NCBI GenBank assembly: GCA_029582155.1
Contig: CM055901.1
Span: 50,163,206-50,227,205 of the forward strand
Reading direction: 5' to 3'
DNA from: Panopea generosa
Lineage: Eukaryota; Mollusca; Bivalvia; Adapedonta; Hiatellidae
Length of the DNA: 64,000 bases
Of the stretch, positions 25,951 through 39,310 are shown piece after piece. Under the pieces are notes generated by a model that was not told the DNA's origin, searched no databases, and saw only the letters and a list, made by a program, of their open reading frames with translations. The translations under genes and the position numbers were made by a program. Numbering within the stretch: position 1 is the first letter of the stretch; the number at the start of each line of letters is the position of its first letter.

Positions 25951-26061
25951 CTTTGACATACAACATGGCTGCAAAAGAATAGGCAACGCCCACCTCATTT
26001 TCTGCAACACACTCATATTTGCCATGGTCATATTCTTGACTTCTCTCAATCGTTAAAGTTC
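25951..26061 (-). CDS. Lar: LAR-type RPTP exon: C-terminal third of Ig2
   Basis: This 111-nt phase-1/phase-1 exon encodes TLTIERSQEYDHGKYECVAE followed by NEVGVAYSFAAMLYVK. YECVAENEVG carries the second disulphide cysteine of Ig2 and matches the YECVATNSAG motif of vertebrate LAR. The acceptor is ATTTTAG before 26061 and the donor is GTAAGT after 25951. It joins upstream to give LIDGTLTIERS and downstream to give YVKVRRVPP. The left boundary corresponds to the vertebrate microexon A insertion point and the right boundary to the microexon B point. Neither insert is present in the visible exons. Confidence 0.95.
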
Positions 26062-26833
26062 CTAAAATATAAAACTCAATTATTAGAATTAACAACTATA
26101 AAATTTTGATGTGTTTTACTAGTGATGGGAGGTAATCCAAGATAATATGAAGCTTAAACAAAATTAACTCAGTTATCTTTCTTCTCAAGCTATTGCGCAA
26201 TAATTTTGATACAATACAAGGGAGGAAACTCAATTCTAAAACTGATATTGTCATATAGCAGTTATCTACCCATATGTTAAAAGTGTTAAACTAGCACTGA
26301 AAATCAGTTGCATCTTGTGAAAATAATCTATAGAAAATATTCTAAAATGGGAATACAATGTTACAATTTCCAAGTCTAAAAGGTTAAAATGATAATCTCA
26401 TAGCACTATGACACATTTCTTCAAACGATTTTGTTTCACTCAGACCACAAAAAAAGAAATATTTTATTCAGGTCCTTTTATTTGGAATAATTTTCCAAAC
26501 AATTCCAAACAACCTGATACTCGTAATTTTTTCATGCACGTGATGTGCGGGCATCATCCTTCACAGCAAGATTTTTTGACAGACGGACGGACAGAACTGA
26601 CGGAATGCATAAAAACAAAATGTCTCTGCCTGGTGGTGGTGAGACATATTATAAACAACCATATTGTAGTTTCTAAATTTTCCATATAAATTTGACATGT
26701 ATATAATTATATTATCATAAACAACAATACCATTTCTTAATATTTCATCATGTCATGTATATAAATACATGTAAATCATATAAATAATTATAAACAACTA
26801 TAATTGTCATAGTTTTTAAATTTCCCATGTTAC
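26062..26833 (-). other. Short intron splitting Ig2, with a retroelement scrap
   Basis: This is a 772-bp intron. Between 26408 and 26665 there is a dispersed-repeat fragment ending in GACAGACGGACGGACAG. One plus-strand frame there includes GPFIWNNFPN, faintly like the C-terminal region of non-LTR retrotransposon polymerases; that similarity is weak. No microexon was recognised. Confidence 0.6.
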
Positions 26834-27016
26834 CATCTATTAATGTTATTCTTGGGTCCGCAGTGTCTACTGGTGTGGAATCTTTGAGCCAGTAGATGGT
26901 GGGTGGTTCTGCCATATTCGCTGCCTTGGCATCACAGTTCAGCGTGGCAGGGTGGTCCTTCTCTACAGATTTGAGTCGAGGATTTTCTGTGATGCGAGGG
27001 TATCCCTCTGGAATGT
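26834..27016 (-). CDS. Lar: LAR-type RPTP exon: N-terminal two-thirds of Ig2
   Basis: This 183-nt phase-1/phase-1 exon encodes IPEGYPRITENPRLKSVEKD onward through ATLNCDAKAANMAEPPTIYW and LKDSTPVDTADPRITLID. It follows vertebrate LAR Ig2 closely: IPxGFP start, LKxVE, first cysteine, W-x-KD-x-x-PVDT. The acceptor is TTTGTCTACAG before 27016 and the donor is GTAACA after 26834. The segment between the first cysteine and the tryptophan (DAKAANMAEPPTIY) looks slightly longer than in vertebrate homologues. The junction with the Ig1 exon reads YPSEDIPEGYP. Confidence 0.95.
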
Positions 27017-28844
27017 CTGTAGACAAATTAAATATGTATTATTAATGCAGAGCATGCTGTGTTTTAGTTAATGATTAGGAGATATGAGGACATTATATGT
27101 TAGTAATGGTTTTGTTAGTCTTGCCCTTAATAACGCAGGAGGATTCCGTATACTACAAAAATGTTTAACCTCATCTCAGTCTATCTTATCTCATCTTTTT
27201 ACTTAAAACTTATCTCAAATTAAGAAGTTGCTACATTATGTATAAAGTAGCACTAAACTGCAAGGCAATATTATTTGCCTCATATTTATTCAAGATTTGA
27301 TTTCCAGACTAGTCTGCAAACCATCAAGTGTTGTTTTTCAACCAATACTCATTTAGGTAATAACTAGGACACATAGATCATGGTGTTTCATATAAAACAA
27401 TAAATAAAATAAATAGAGAACCCCTGCAGCTCACCATTTTTATAAGTATTCCCATAACAACATGTTCAAAAGCTAGTCTGTTATTTTACCTTTGAACGTT
27501 TTACTCTCTGGGTAATTTCGGAACTCAACAGGGACAATTTAAACTTGATGAATATAAGCTATTATTGATAAACCATCCAAAACAATATTGTCGACAAAAT
27601 CAGATTTTTTTTTTAATTGAACTAGTTTTGGTTCCAGCGATATTGGAAGAGCTATTAATTTCCAGTATTTTCGCAATAAATTTCCATATTTTATTGCGCA
27701 TAACCATTGATTTTCACATCATTGCCAATAGGATATATAGACAAGCCTGAAAGTGAATAGAATGTTCTCTCACAACATTTATGGACATAAAGATGACATT
27801 TTCTCGCCTTCTATTGACGGTATGATTCACGTCCAAGGAAGTTGTTGTCGATTTTTTCAGTAAATGGGGTTTAACACCATTTTCAACACATGGCATATCC
27901 AGTTCTACTGGTTTGAGGAAGAACTCAGAATAAATCTTGAGTAGATCTGCCATCTTTCCCGAGTAACAATGTTACTGAATTCACCTTACAAACACTGAGT
28001 ATCAAGTGAGGATGTTTCTGGTACTGGTTTAAAGGTTTTTGTATGACAATACGGCAGACTAGGTATCAAACTCGCAGTCTTCTGCATCAGATGCAGTGAG
28101 TCTACCAACACTGCAGTAAACATTGGAGAATTTTCATAGGAAAATTGTAATAAACTGTATATCATATTTCACTGATAGACAAAAATGATAAATGCATAAC
28201 GGCTTTTAGTTTTAACTTTTGACGTGCTTCAAATTTTATTACATCGAAAGTAAATGTTTGCAAAAAACACAACACAACAAAACAGTTTTACAGACCTGGG
28301 CCTACTCAATAATAATGAACAATTTCTACTCTTGTCATCTGAAAGCATCAAATATAATTTTGCGACTATAAAAAAATAATACAAAACTATTTATCTGCAG
28401 AATGGGTTGTTAACAAAGGCAGGGGAGCTAAAAAGGGAGGTAACTCTAGTAATGGCTATGTGGGACATGTAATAATAGATCTACAAATGAATACACAGGC
28501 TTATGGCACAGGGTCAGTAATTAAAAGCTGAAAATAAATATACAAAAATAACAGATCTCTCATTGGCAAGATCATTTTCCTTTATATTATTCTGGTTTAC
28601 TCACCTATACTTATCTGGTATTCCCACCTATATTGCACAGGTATAATCACCTCCATTGCCATATATTTATATTGCATTAGTAGTTTTTCTATAGATTTCA
28701 TAATCTATCTTGCATACGTAAAATAATCAACATTGCATAGGTAGAACTGCAGTTATTGACACAAGTATGTTATGAAAACCATTATCACCTATATTCACTG
28801 GTATTATTGTGTACATGCGCAGGTAATATTGTTGATATTGCACA

Positions 28845-29375
28845 GAATTAAACACTAGGTACTATCACTGATATTGCACAGATTTTATCACCAAGTATTA
28901 TAACTGATATTGCACAGATTTTATCACCAAGTATTATAACTGATATTGCACAGATTTTATCACCAAGTATTATCACTGATATTGCACAGGTATAAACACA
29001 TGGTATTATCACTGATATTGCAAAGGTATGAACACTGGGTATTATCACTGATATTGCACAGGTATAAACACTGGGTATTATCTCTGATATTGCATAGGTA
29101 TAAACACTGGGTATTATGGCTGATATAGCACAGGTATAAACACTGGGTATTATCATTGATATTGCACAGGTATAAACACAAGGTACTAGCACTGATATTA
29201 CACAGAATTTATCACCAGATATTATCACTGATATTCCACAGGTATAAACACTGGGTATAAGCACTGATATTGTACAGGTATAAACACTGTGTATTAGCAC
29301 TGATATTACACAGGTATAAACATTGGATATTATCACTAATATTGCACAGGATTTATAATCATTGATATATCACAG
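28845..29375. repeat. 36-bp minisatellite, about 15 copies
   Basis: The unit is GATATTGCACAGGTATAAAC followed by ACTGGGTATTATCACT. A variant with CACAGATTTTATCACCAAG makes up the left end. The 36-bp period keeps frames open on both strands, giving a 12-residue repeat on the minus strand, but nothing suggests translation. More degenerate copies extend left to about 28600. Confidence 0.92.
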
Positions 29376-30639
29376 GTATCGTAAACACATTGCGTATATA
29401 TATTATCAATGTTATGGCAATATCAACGCCCCGTGTATTATTCCAAGTGGTATAGCACCAGTGTGTGTTACACAACATTGGGCATCAATCTGATTCCCCA
29501 CACATGTTTACCTATTACTGACTCACAGCCTGCCTTGCATCTGAAGAGACCCAGACCATAAGTTTCCAGAAAAATTTGACAGGAAGTACAGAAACTCCTT
29601 GACTTGGTATTGGTTTTGTAATTTTAACATTCTTTGTTGTAACAAGATATTGACAGGCATATATGATGAAATAATGACCATTTATAAGGCAGCATTTCAA
29701 AGAAACATTAAAATACCTTCCAAATTCTAATTTGCTTTTTTTTTTAAATGGTATTTTGTAATACATGTAAAGTTATCATTTTTATTATTTAGAACTGCCT
29801 GGCAATGGTACACCTAAGTTTTGAAATATTCATCAAATTACCAATCTTTGAAAATATTGAAAAAAAGAAAACAAAATCAGATAAATAATGAAATTGTGTA
29901 TAAAAAAGCCCCAACACTTTTGGCTGAAACAAGATTCAAAACAACAAGATATTCTGGAAATCTTTGCAATGAAATGTTCACATTACTCAAGTCAGAAAAA
30001 AAGTGCAGTTGACGATCAATGATATGTTTGCCTTGAATGACCGTTGCAAAAGAAAGCGCATTTAATCATATAACATTGCAATACGCAAGCAGTTCTACGA
30101 AGCTATGGATCAGTTCTGCGCGCTCTGCATTAGCATGCCAAGAAGACACCCATCCCAATCATTGCTTAATGAACCAAAAGTTGTTCTTTACCAAAAAGGA
30201 AAGTAAAAATATAAATGTCAAAAAGCTACATTCGGAGTGTATCTGTACACAAAAGGAAAGTAATAATTTCGATGTTGAAGAGCTACATTGGGAGAGTGTC
30301 ATGCGTGATTGCCCGTACTGGCATTAGAAGGGTAAAGTTCTTATCAACAGTCAGTAAAATACTACCAGTGGATGTTACTTGCGGGAAGTAACATTTAATA
30401 AGAACACTGTTTTTTCTTGTAATAATGCTTTATAAACAATAATGGTGAAAATTAAGGGTGTGACATATACATATTTCCTCATCACAGAATATTGTATAGT
30501 GCCTTGTGCATGAAAACAATTTATTTATATCTATCATAATTATTATGACTGAATTCAGTGTTCTTTTCAATTAAAAAAAAAGGGCTACATATGGCATCCA
30601 GATTTATGGTTGTAATATTCCTCCCATGTATGCACATAG

Positions 30640-31110
30640 TTCTGAGTAAAGCACAGTAACCATATCTGAGTAGAGCACAGTAACTACATCTGAGAAGAGC
30701 ACAGTAACCATATATGAGTAAAGCACAGTAACTACATTTGAGAAGAGCACAGTAACCATATCTGAGTAGAACACATTAACTACATCTAAGTAGAGCACTG
30801 TAACCATATCTGAGTAGAGCACAGTAACCATATCTGAGTATAGCACAGTAACCACATCTGAGTAGAGCACTGTAACCATATCTGAGTAGAGCACTGTAAC
30901 CATATCTGAGTAGAGCACAGTAACCACATCAGAGTAGAGCACAGTAACCATATCTGAGCAGAGCACTAGAGCACATCTAAGTAGAGCAAAGTAACTACAT
31001 CTGAGTAAAGCAAAGTGACCACATCTGAGTAGAGCACAGTAACCATATCTGAGTAGAGCACATCTGAGTAGAGTGCAGTAACTACTGAGTAAAGCAAAGT
31101 GACCACATCT
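30640..31110. repeat. 24-bp minisatellite, about 19 copies
   Basis: The unit is GAGTAGAGCACAGTAACCAT plus ATCT. The minus strand stays open as an 8-residue repeat (YSDMVTVL), a by-product of the 24-bp period. Confidence 0.93.
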
Positions 31111-31679
31111 TTAATTGAGTATCTTCAAGTGAGTAACAAGCAATGTTTCTCACCTTTAATCTTTAGTTGGGCTAAAACTAATGGCGTCAGTGAGCACAGA
31201 GTGAGAAGGTAAGGTAAATGACCTTCTCACTAGAGGGTAAATGACCTTCTCACTTAATGCATTCTTGAAACAGTACCAGAGATTACTCAATCATAGTGCT
31301 CTCAAAGTAAATAATTTGACTGCCAGAATTGTAATAGAACAGCTCATCATTAACAAAGATTATTAATTAATGACTTTGAGTGTACTATTTCCATGCCCCT
31401 GTGCATCAACTACCATAACCGTTAATTACTTATCGTCTACATTTCCCAGACTTATTCAAAGTTAGGGGACTAAAGGTCCAATATAGCACATATCAGATAA
31501 ATGTGTTTCTATATTCAAATGGGCAGGTATATGGACATAAATATGCTATTAAAAATATATACGACTTCTGTATATGGATAAAAATATAGCCAAGCAAAAG
31601 CGGTTGCATCACAGTTGCTATATTGGGAGTTACTGTTAATTGTTTGATATTTTCAGCCATGTATTGTACCCAAACGCTT

Positions 31680-32540
31680 GCAAATAATTATGGTCAAAAA
31701 GCTTGCTTATAAGTTTGGTTATTGGATAATATATAAGTCCTGCTTATAATGATGATAAATGGTTAATGAATGCAAAACTCATGATAAATCGGTAATGTAC
31801 CCAAAAACTTGGTAATAAATTTGGTAATTGGATAATATACCGAAAGTATTGCTATAGATACAAGAAGCTTCTTATAATTATGGTAAATAGGCAATGTGTA
31901 AAAAAACATTGGCTTACTGCTTAAATGATAGTAAATGGGTTATGTATCCAAAGCTTGCTTATAATTATGATAAATGGGTAATGTGCTCAAAAGCTTGTTG
32001 ATAGTTATGATAAATGGGTAATGTAATCAAAGTTTGTTTATAATTATGGTAAATTGATAATATACTCAAAGGTTTGTTTATAATTATGGTAAATGGATAA
32101 TAATGTACTCAAAGGTTTGTTTATAATTATTGTAAATGGGTAATGTACTAATTGGGTAATGTACTCAGTAACTTTCTTATAGTCAAGGTAAATGGGAAAT
32201 GTACAAAAATACTTTCTAATAATTATGACAAATGGGTAATAAAACCCAAAAGCTGCTAACTGCTTTTAATTATGGCCATAGAGTAATATCTTGCTAGTAA
32301 CCATGGTAAAAGTGTAATGTATCCAAAAGCTTGGTAATTGTTTATAATGATGGTAAATGGGCAATGTACCAAAAAGCTTACTGATAATTATGGCAAATGG
32401 GTAATAAACCCAAATATTCGCTTACAATTATGGTAACTGGGTAATGTACTCAAAAGCTTGCTACTGATTTAAAGTATATGGGTAAGTGTATCCAAAGGTT
32501 TACTTATAATGACGGTAACAGGGTAATGTACCAGAAAGTT
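31680..32540. repeat. Degenerate tandem repeat, unit about 40-50 bp
   Basis: TTATAATTATGGTAAATGGG and TAATGTACTCAAAAGCTTG blocks alternate about eighteen times with frequent indels. It appears older than the neighbouring arrays. Confidence 0.8.
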
Positions 32541-33099
32541 GTTTTTTTATAAAAACATAAGAGCTTTATTTTCCTTAACCACAATGTAGCTCGAAGATGC
32601 AAATATGTTTAGCTATGCAGGCAGTATATTTATATATAAGTATTACATGTGTTATATTATATATATATTTTAATAAAAACTGATCCAATTAAATATACAC
32701 AACATTGAACAACAGTGTAGTCAAAACTTTACACATTGTTTCTGTCTGTTTCTAATAGATGTTTTCATCAAACACTCTTCTGTACATAATTATGATCATC
32801 TTTAAACCTGTACAACTTTTTCATTATAGAGAATAATAAAATATACCCCAGAAACAATGCATAATGTTTTGACTAGTACTAGATGTAAGGTATGAAGGTC
32901 AAGGTAAGTCACCAGTATCACGGTTACCATCACGGTTACCATGGGAGCAAGGGTTAAAGGTTAAAAACACCATGGTTACCTTGATATACTAACTTCCAGT
33001 CTCGGTTGCCTGAAAATTCATGCAAGATAAATAAACTGAAACAGGATGATTGATGAAAATGATAATGTTACCCTTCAATCATAGGTTGTTCCCCATTGT

Positions 33100-34510
33100 A
33101 TGTGAGACAGTATAGTCCCTCATAAACACATAGCTGTCACCATGGCATGCAGTACCTAATTAAACCAGTGTCAGGGAGATGGCAGTATTATCCCCTTATT
33201 AACATTATTGTGAATATGGCAGTACAGCCCCTCGCCAACACATTTCCAGGGAGATGACAGTATAGCCCTTTGTGTATAACCATCAACTTACATATTGACA
33301 GAGATGACAGCTCTTACTTACCCTATGTCAGGCAGATATATGGCAGTTAATATTCCCTTACAAATACACTGTATGGAAGATGGCAGTGAAGCACTTTATT
33401 TACAATATATCATGGATATAAATGGAAGTGTATGGCCCTTAACTAACATACTGCATGGAAGATGGCAGTAAAGCATCTTGCTAACAATATATCATGGATA
33501 TAGATGGTGTAGTATATGGTCTTTAACTAACATACTGCATGGAAGATGGCATTAAAACATCTTGCTAACAATATATCATGGATATAGATGGTGTAGTATA
33601 TGGTCTTTAACTAACATAATGCATGGAAGATGGCAGTAAAACATCTTACTAACAATATATCATGGATATAGGTGGTAGTTTATGGTCCTTAACTAACATA
33701 CTGCATGGAAGATGGCAGTAAAGCATCTTGCTAACAATATATCATGGATATAGATGGTGTAGTATATGGTCTTTAACTAACATACTGCATGGAAGATGGC
33801 AGTAAAACATCTTGCTAACAATATATCATGGATATAGATGGTGTAGTATATGGTCTTTAACTAACATTATGCATGGAAGATGGCAGTAAAGCATCTTGCT
33901 AACAATATATCATGGATATAGATGGTAGTTTATGGTCTTTAACTAACGTACTGCATGGAAGATGGCAGTAAAGCATCTTACTAACAATATATCATGGATA
34001 TAGATGGTGTAGTATATGGTCTTTAACTAACATACTGCATGGAAGATGGCAGTAAAGCATCTTGCTAACAATATATCATGGATATAGATGGTGTAGTATA
34101 TGGTCTTTAACTAACCTACTGCATGGAAGATGGCAGTAAAGCATCTTACTAACAATATATCATGGATATAGATGGTAGTTTATGGTCCTTAACTAACACG
34201 CTGCATGGAAGATGGCAGTAAAGCATCTTGCTAACAATATATCATGGATATAGATGGTGTAGTATATGGTCTTTAACTAACATAATGCATGGAAGATGGC
34301 AGTAAAACATCTTACTAACAATATATCATGGATATAGATGGTGGTATATGATCCTTAACTAATATGCTGCATGGAAGATGACAGTAAAGCACCTTACTAA
34401 CAATATTATCATGGATATAGATGGTGTAGTTTATGGTCCTTAACTAACATACTGCATAGAAGATGGCAGTAAAGCATCTTACTAACAATATATCATGGAT
34501 ATATCAATAT
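33100..34510. repeat. 84-bp minisatellite, about 13 copies, plus a degenerate left flank
   Basis: From about 33370 the unit begins GCATGGAAGATGGCAGTAAA and continues GCATCTTGCTAACAATATAT then CATGGATATAGATGG. The copies are very similar, and variants alternate (GATGGTGTAGTATATGG versus GATGGTAGTTTATGG), showing a higher-order pattern of about three units. Degenerate GAGATGGCAGTATAGCCC blocks from 33100 look like an older part of the array. Confidence 0.93.
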
Positions 34511-36424
34511 ATACCACTTTCAAGGGTTGGGGAACACCATCAAATTTAGTCACCATAGTCACTTAATCATTTTCATGGACATGAGCTGATTTATACATCA
34601 AATATGGCAAACACGACTGAAGGATATAATGATAAAAAGTGGTTACCAGATGAGGTGAATATTAAAATATATACACAGAAATTCAGAAGAAAGAAAAAAA
34701 TGTTAATGAGATTCGACAGTTTTACTGAACGAGCTGGTTAAGAGTTGTGTCCCTTTCACTGTTCTCTACATAACTGATCACGCATGCTGGTTTACTTGGT
34801 GATCAATAATATGACTTTCTGCTACAGAGAAATCTCCACTAAAGTCAGTTTACCTTATCTATTGAATTATAGGAGGGAAATCCAAGACAAGACTCCTTTC
34901 AGAAACAAATTGATGAAATATTGCAGAGCCATTAAGGAGGAAAGGAACCAATGTACTATAAGATTCAGGAAAGGGATAAGTAATTAATTTAAAAACTTCA
35001 AATAATAGTTTCTTGTTTCTGTTTGGAATGAGAGAGGATCAGGGGTCCTTCTGCCCTTATAAGAAATAAATATAAAAATAATTTTATTTTTCGTTGCCTC
35101 ACCCCCTTTGTTTTTCTGTAGAGCTGGTTTGGATATCTGTATTGTATCTTTTGTATTTATGATAATAATAATTTGAAATCTATAAACATAAATAATGAAT
35201 GAATGTTGAAGTTTGACATATCACTTTATTAAATAATTAAGTGACATCACCATATGTAAAGAAAGTAAATGAATTTTGAAATTTGAAGATTGATGTTTCA
35301 CTACACGGAATATATGACTTACTACATATACCAGCATAAAAAGTGAATGAATCAGTTTACCACTGTTACTACATTGAATATGTGACACCACATGTATAAA
35401 AAGCTTGAACTACATATAGATAAGAAATAAACTTTTTATTGAATATGCCGCCATCATTACAGGAATAGAAAGTGAACGAATCTGTAAATTATGTCTGCAT
35501 GCTTGCACAATATTCTTATCCTAACCTGCTATTTAATTTTAGACAAAGATTTAAGCTTTGGATGAAGGTGGGACTGAACTAACCGCAGCAGTAACTTATA
35601 TAATTTAGAGCATTTGCACCCGTGTGCACCCAGCATGTACTGAAAATCGACAATTGCTTCAGCAGAAAAAGAGGCCAATTCTATAAGATTATTGTTAAAA
35701 CAGTATATAACCATAGACAAAGTCTCAGATAAAATGGATTAGGGGATCTCGCCATCATTGGCATACAATTACTGCTGACAGGCCTGGACAGAGTAATAAC
35801 AGAGTTCTACTTGTAACTGTGGGTTACACAGTCTGTCATGTACTGTAACATTGCCAAGATCAATGAGACGGAGTTTTAACGTTTTCTCAAGAATACATGA
35901 TACACAAGTCTTCTATACAGCACATAAGATCAATGAGATATGAGACACACTTTCAGGTTTTTAACAAGCTCCAAGTAATAATCTCAATTGGATATTCCCA
36001 TGGAAGCAATTTTAAATGTTTTTAAGAAGAAAATTAAAATCTGTATGGAAATGGACCAAGAAAAAATGCTTAATAATTTTTTTGTTCATGAATTCAGATG
36101 AATGTATTAAAAGATGTAATTAGACATTTTGTTAAAAAAAAACTATCTTGTCATTTTGTATCGTCTGTATAATGACAATCAAAACTTAATAAAGTGATTA
36201 TGCATATCTCACCAGTCCAGATGGCCGGGAGTGATCTTATAATCTGATGGACAATTCTGAAGTCCATACATGGTAATGGTTCAAATGTTTGTGTAACCTT
36301 AATGTGACCTTTTAAGAATTAACATGATGCATCTAAAAGTAGAATACTATCTCACCAGGCCCTTAGTACAATAACTGTTATTTATCCATTCCATCCAGAC
36401 AAATCATATTGACACTAAAGTAAA

Positions 36425-38145
36425 CTTTGCCTATCATAAAGAAAGGAAGTAAATAATGTAACTGCAATTAAAGCATGTTTATCTTGAATACTTTAAATGG
36501 AGTGAATAACTTGGCTGCAATTAAAGCAACACATCCACATTTGAACTTTAAAAAAAAAAAATTTAATTGAGTTATGAGCACATTTCCCATACAAACATAT
36601 GATCAATTAGCTGTATATGAGCATATAAACACAATCCCGAACAAAATGATGCCCAAATTATAATGCGTGACTAACACTTTATAAAACAAGCGTGTGTCTC
36701 ATCCGAGTCAAAAAAAATTGTCAAAATGACTTTCAAGGCAGGTAAAGTACACTACGCACTAAAACGTGAAGTTTTTAAATACGACTCGCATAATTCAATT
36801 TGAAGCAAAGTTGGAATCCTCGGCAATTTAAAAATAATTTATAAAGCGTTTGTCACGCTTTATAATTTGAACATCTTTTTTTATAATTCTAAAGTGTTCT
36901 GGAAAGTGTTTGTTAGCACATATACAGCTCACTGACCATATATTTATGTATGGGAAATGTGCTCACAACTCAATTGAATTTTTTTTTTAAAAAGTTTATA
37001 CGTGGATGTGTTGCTTTAAATCATGTTTATCTTGAATACATTAAATGGAGTGAATAATGTAACAGCAATTAAAGCTATCTTATCTTGAAAACATTAAATG
37101 GAGTGAATAGTGTAACTGCAATTAAAGTATGTTTATCTTGAATACATTAAATGGAGTGGATAATGTAACTGCAGTTAAAGCATGTTTATCTTGAATACAT
37201 TAAATGGAGTAAATAATATTACTGCAATTAAAGTATTTTAATCTTGAATACAATAAATATATTGAATAAATTAACTGCAATTAAAGCATATTTATCTTGA
37301 ATACATTAAATGGAGTGAATAATGTAACAGCAATTGAAGCATGTTTATCTTAAATATATTAAATGGAGTAAATAATGTAACTGCAATTAAAGCATGTTTA
37401 TCTTGAATACATTAAATGGAGTGAATAATGTAACTGCAATTAAAGCATGTTAATCTTGAATACATTTAATGGAGTGAATAATGTAACAGCAATTAAATCA
37501 TGTTTATCTTAAATATATTAAATGGAGTGGATAATGTAACTGCATTTAAAGCAAGTTAATCTTGAATACATTAAATGGAGTGAATAATGTAACAGCAATT
37601 AAAGCATGTTAATCTTGAATATATTAAATGGAGTGGATAATGTAACTGCAATTAAAGCATGTTTATCTGGAATACATTAATGGATTGATAAATGTTACTG
37701 CAATTAAAGTATTTTATCTTGAATACAATAAATAGATTGAATTAATTAAATGCAATTGAAGCATGTTTATCTTGAACACATTAAATGGAGTGAATAATGT
37801 TACTGCAATTGAAGCATGTTAATCTTGAATACATTAAATGGAGTGAATAATGTAACAGCAATTAAAGCATGTTTTATCTTGAATATATTAAATGGAGTGG
37901 ATAATGTAACTGCAACTAAAGCATGTTTATCTGGAATACATTAATGGATTGAAAAATGTTACTGCAATTAAAGTATTTTTATCTTGAATACAATAAATAG
38001 ATTGAATTAATTAAATGCAATTAAAGCATGTTTATCTTGAATACATTAAATTGAGTGAATTATGTTACTGCAATTAAAGCATGTTTATCTTCAATACTTT
38101 AAATGGAGTGAATAATGTAACTGCAATTTAAACATATTGTCTCGT
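36425..38145. repeat. 53-bp minisatellite, about 23 copies, split by a MITE
   Basis: The unit is GCAATTAAAGCATGTTTATC followed by TTGAATACATTAAATGGAGT and GAATAATGTAACT. Two blocks (near 37670-37760 and 37920-38010) share the same variant series, indicating a segmental duplication of about 250 bp inside the array. The array is interrupted at 36525-37015 by a TTAA-flanked element. Confidence 0.93.
36521..37019. mobile_element. TTAA-flanked MITE (491 bp) inserted in a minisatellite unit
   Basis: The element 36525-37015 has long inverted ends: AGCAACACATCCAC at the left and GTGGATGTGTTGCT at the right. The inverted similarity continues through poly-A/T and TGAGCACATTTCCCATACA for about 85 bp. 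TTAA is duplicated at 36521-36524 and 37016-37019. The target GCAATTAAA is a standard position of the surrounding 53-bp unit, so the empty site can be read from neighbouring copies. A TTAA target fits piggyBac-like or Kolobok-like elements. No transposase is present. Confidence 0.88.
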
Positions 38146-38169
38146 ACAGATAAAAGAAAGTTAATAGTT

Positions 38170-39310
38170 TACTGTATCAGTATAAGCATTAGTAAAGGTA
38201 TAAGTAAACGTATTAGTATAAGTATTAGTAAAAGTATTGGTTTAAGTATTAGTATAAGTATGTGTTTAGTATAAGTTAGTAAATAAGCAATTAAATAAGT
38301 TAATTAGTAAGTAAAATAAATTATTTAGTAAGTTTCCTTTATACATTATAGTTAAATTGCCTTTTAATGCTTACCATATTTACCACGTTTAGATTGTGCT
38401 ATTTGGGAGTGCTCTACAAAAGATAGTAACATTGTTTATATAATTTTCTAAGAGGGATAGTAAGTTTGTCGGACAGTAAAATTTACTTTTATCATTTTTT
38501 CATAATGAAAAGTTAGTATAACTTGATAATGTTTAAATATAATTATAAATTTAAGTGTAATATCAATATAATTACCAGCACAAGTATAAGTTTAAGTATA
38601 ATATCAGTTTAATTATCAGCACAAGTATAAGTTTAAGTGTAATATCAGTATAATTATTGGCACAAGTATATGTTTAAGTATAATATCAGTATAATTATCA
38701 GCACAAGTATATGTTTAAGTATAATATCAGTATAATTATCGGCACAAGTATAAGTATAATATCAATATAATTATTGGCACAAGTATAAGTTTAAGTATAA
38801 TATCAGTATAATTATTAGCACAAGTATTAGTTTAAGTATAATATCAGTATAATTATCAGCACAAGTATAAGTATATATCAGTATACTTATCAGCACAAGT
38901 ATAAGTATATATCAGTATACGTATCAGCACAAGTATAAGTTTAAGTGTAGCATCATTAAAATTATCAGCACAAGTATAAGTTTAAGTATAATATCAATAT
39001 AATTATCAGCACAAGTATAAGTTTAAGTATAATATCAATATAAGTATCAGCACAAGTATAAGTTTAAGTATATATCAGTATACTTATCAGCACAAGTATA
39101 AGTTTAAGTATAATATCAGTATACTTATCAGCACAAGTATAAGTTTAAGTATAATATCAATATAATTATCAGCACAAGTATAAGTTTAAGTATAATATCA
39201 GTATAATTATCAGCACAAGTTTAAGTATAATATCAGTATAAGTATTAGTTTAAGCATAGTATAAAGTATAAGTATTAGTTTCAGTAAAAGTTTCAGTATA
39301 AGTAATTTAA
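38170..39310. repeat. 41-bp AGTATAAGT-rich minisatellite, two blocks
   Basis: The unit is AGCACAAGTATAAGTTTAAG followed by TATAATATCAGTATAATTATC. A shorter ATTAGTATAAGT block at 38170-38320 precedes the main block (38560-39310). The two blocks are each followed by a copy of the same non-repetitive segment. Confidence 0.9.

Noticed and set aside
28848-29336. 162-codon repetitive frame on the minus strand
   Set aside because: It is explained by a 36-bp tandem repeat; frames are open on both strands and there is no non-repeat coding sequence.
29515-29640. Minus-strand frame ending at GTGAGT, possible extra exon
   Set aside because: There is no Ig or FN3 similarity and no convincing acceptor, and adjoining exons already join correctly without it.
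30604-30966. 120-codon YSDMVTVL repeat frame
   Set aside because: It is a by-product of a 24-bp minisatellite.
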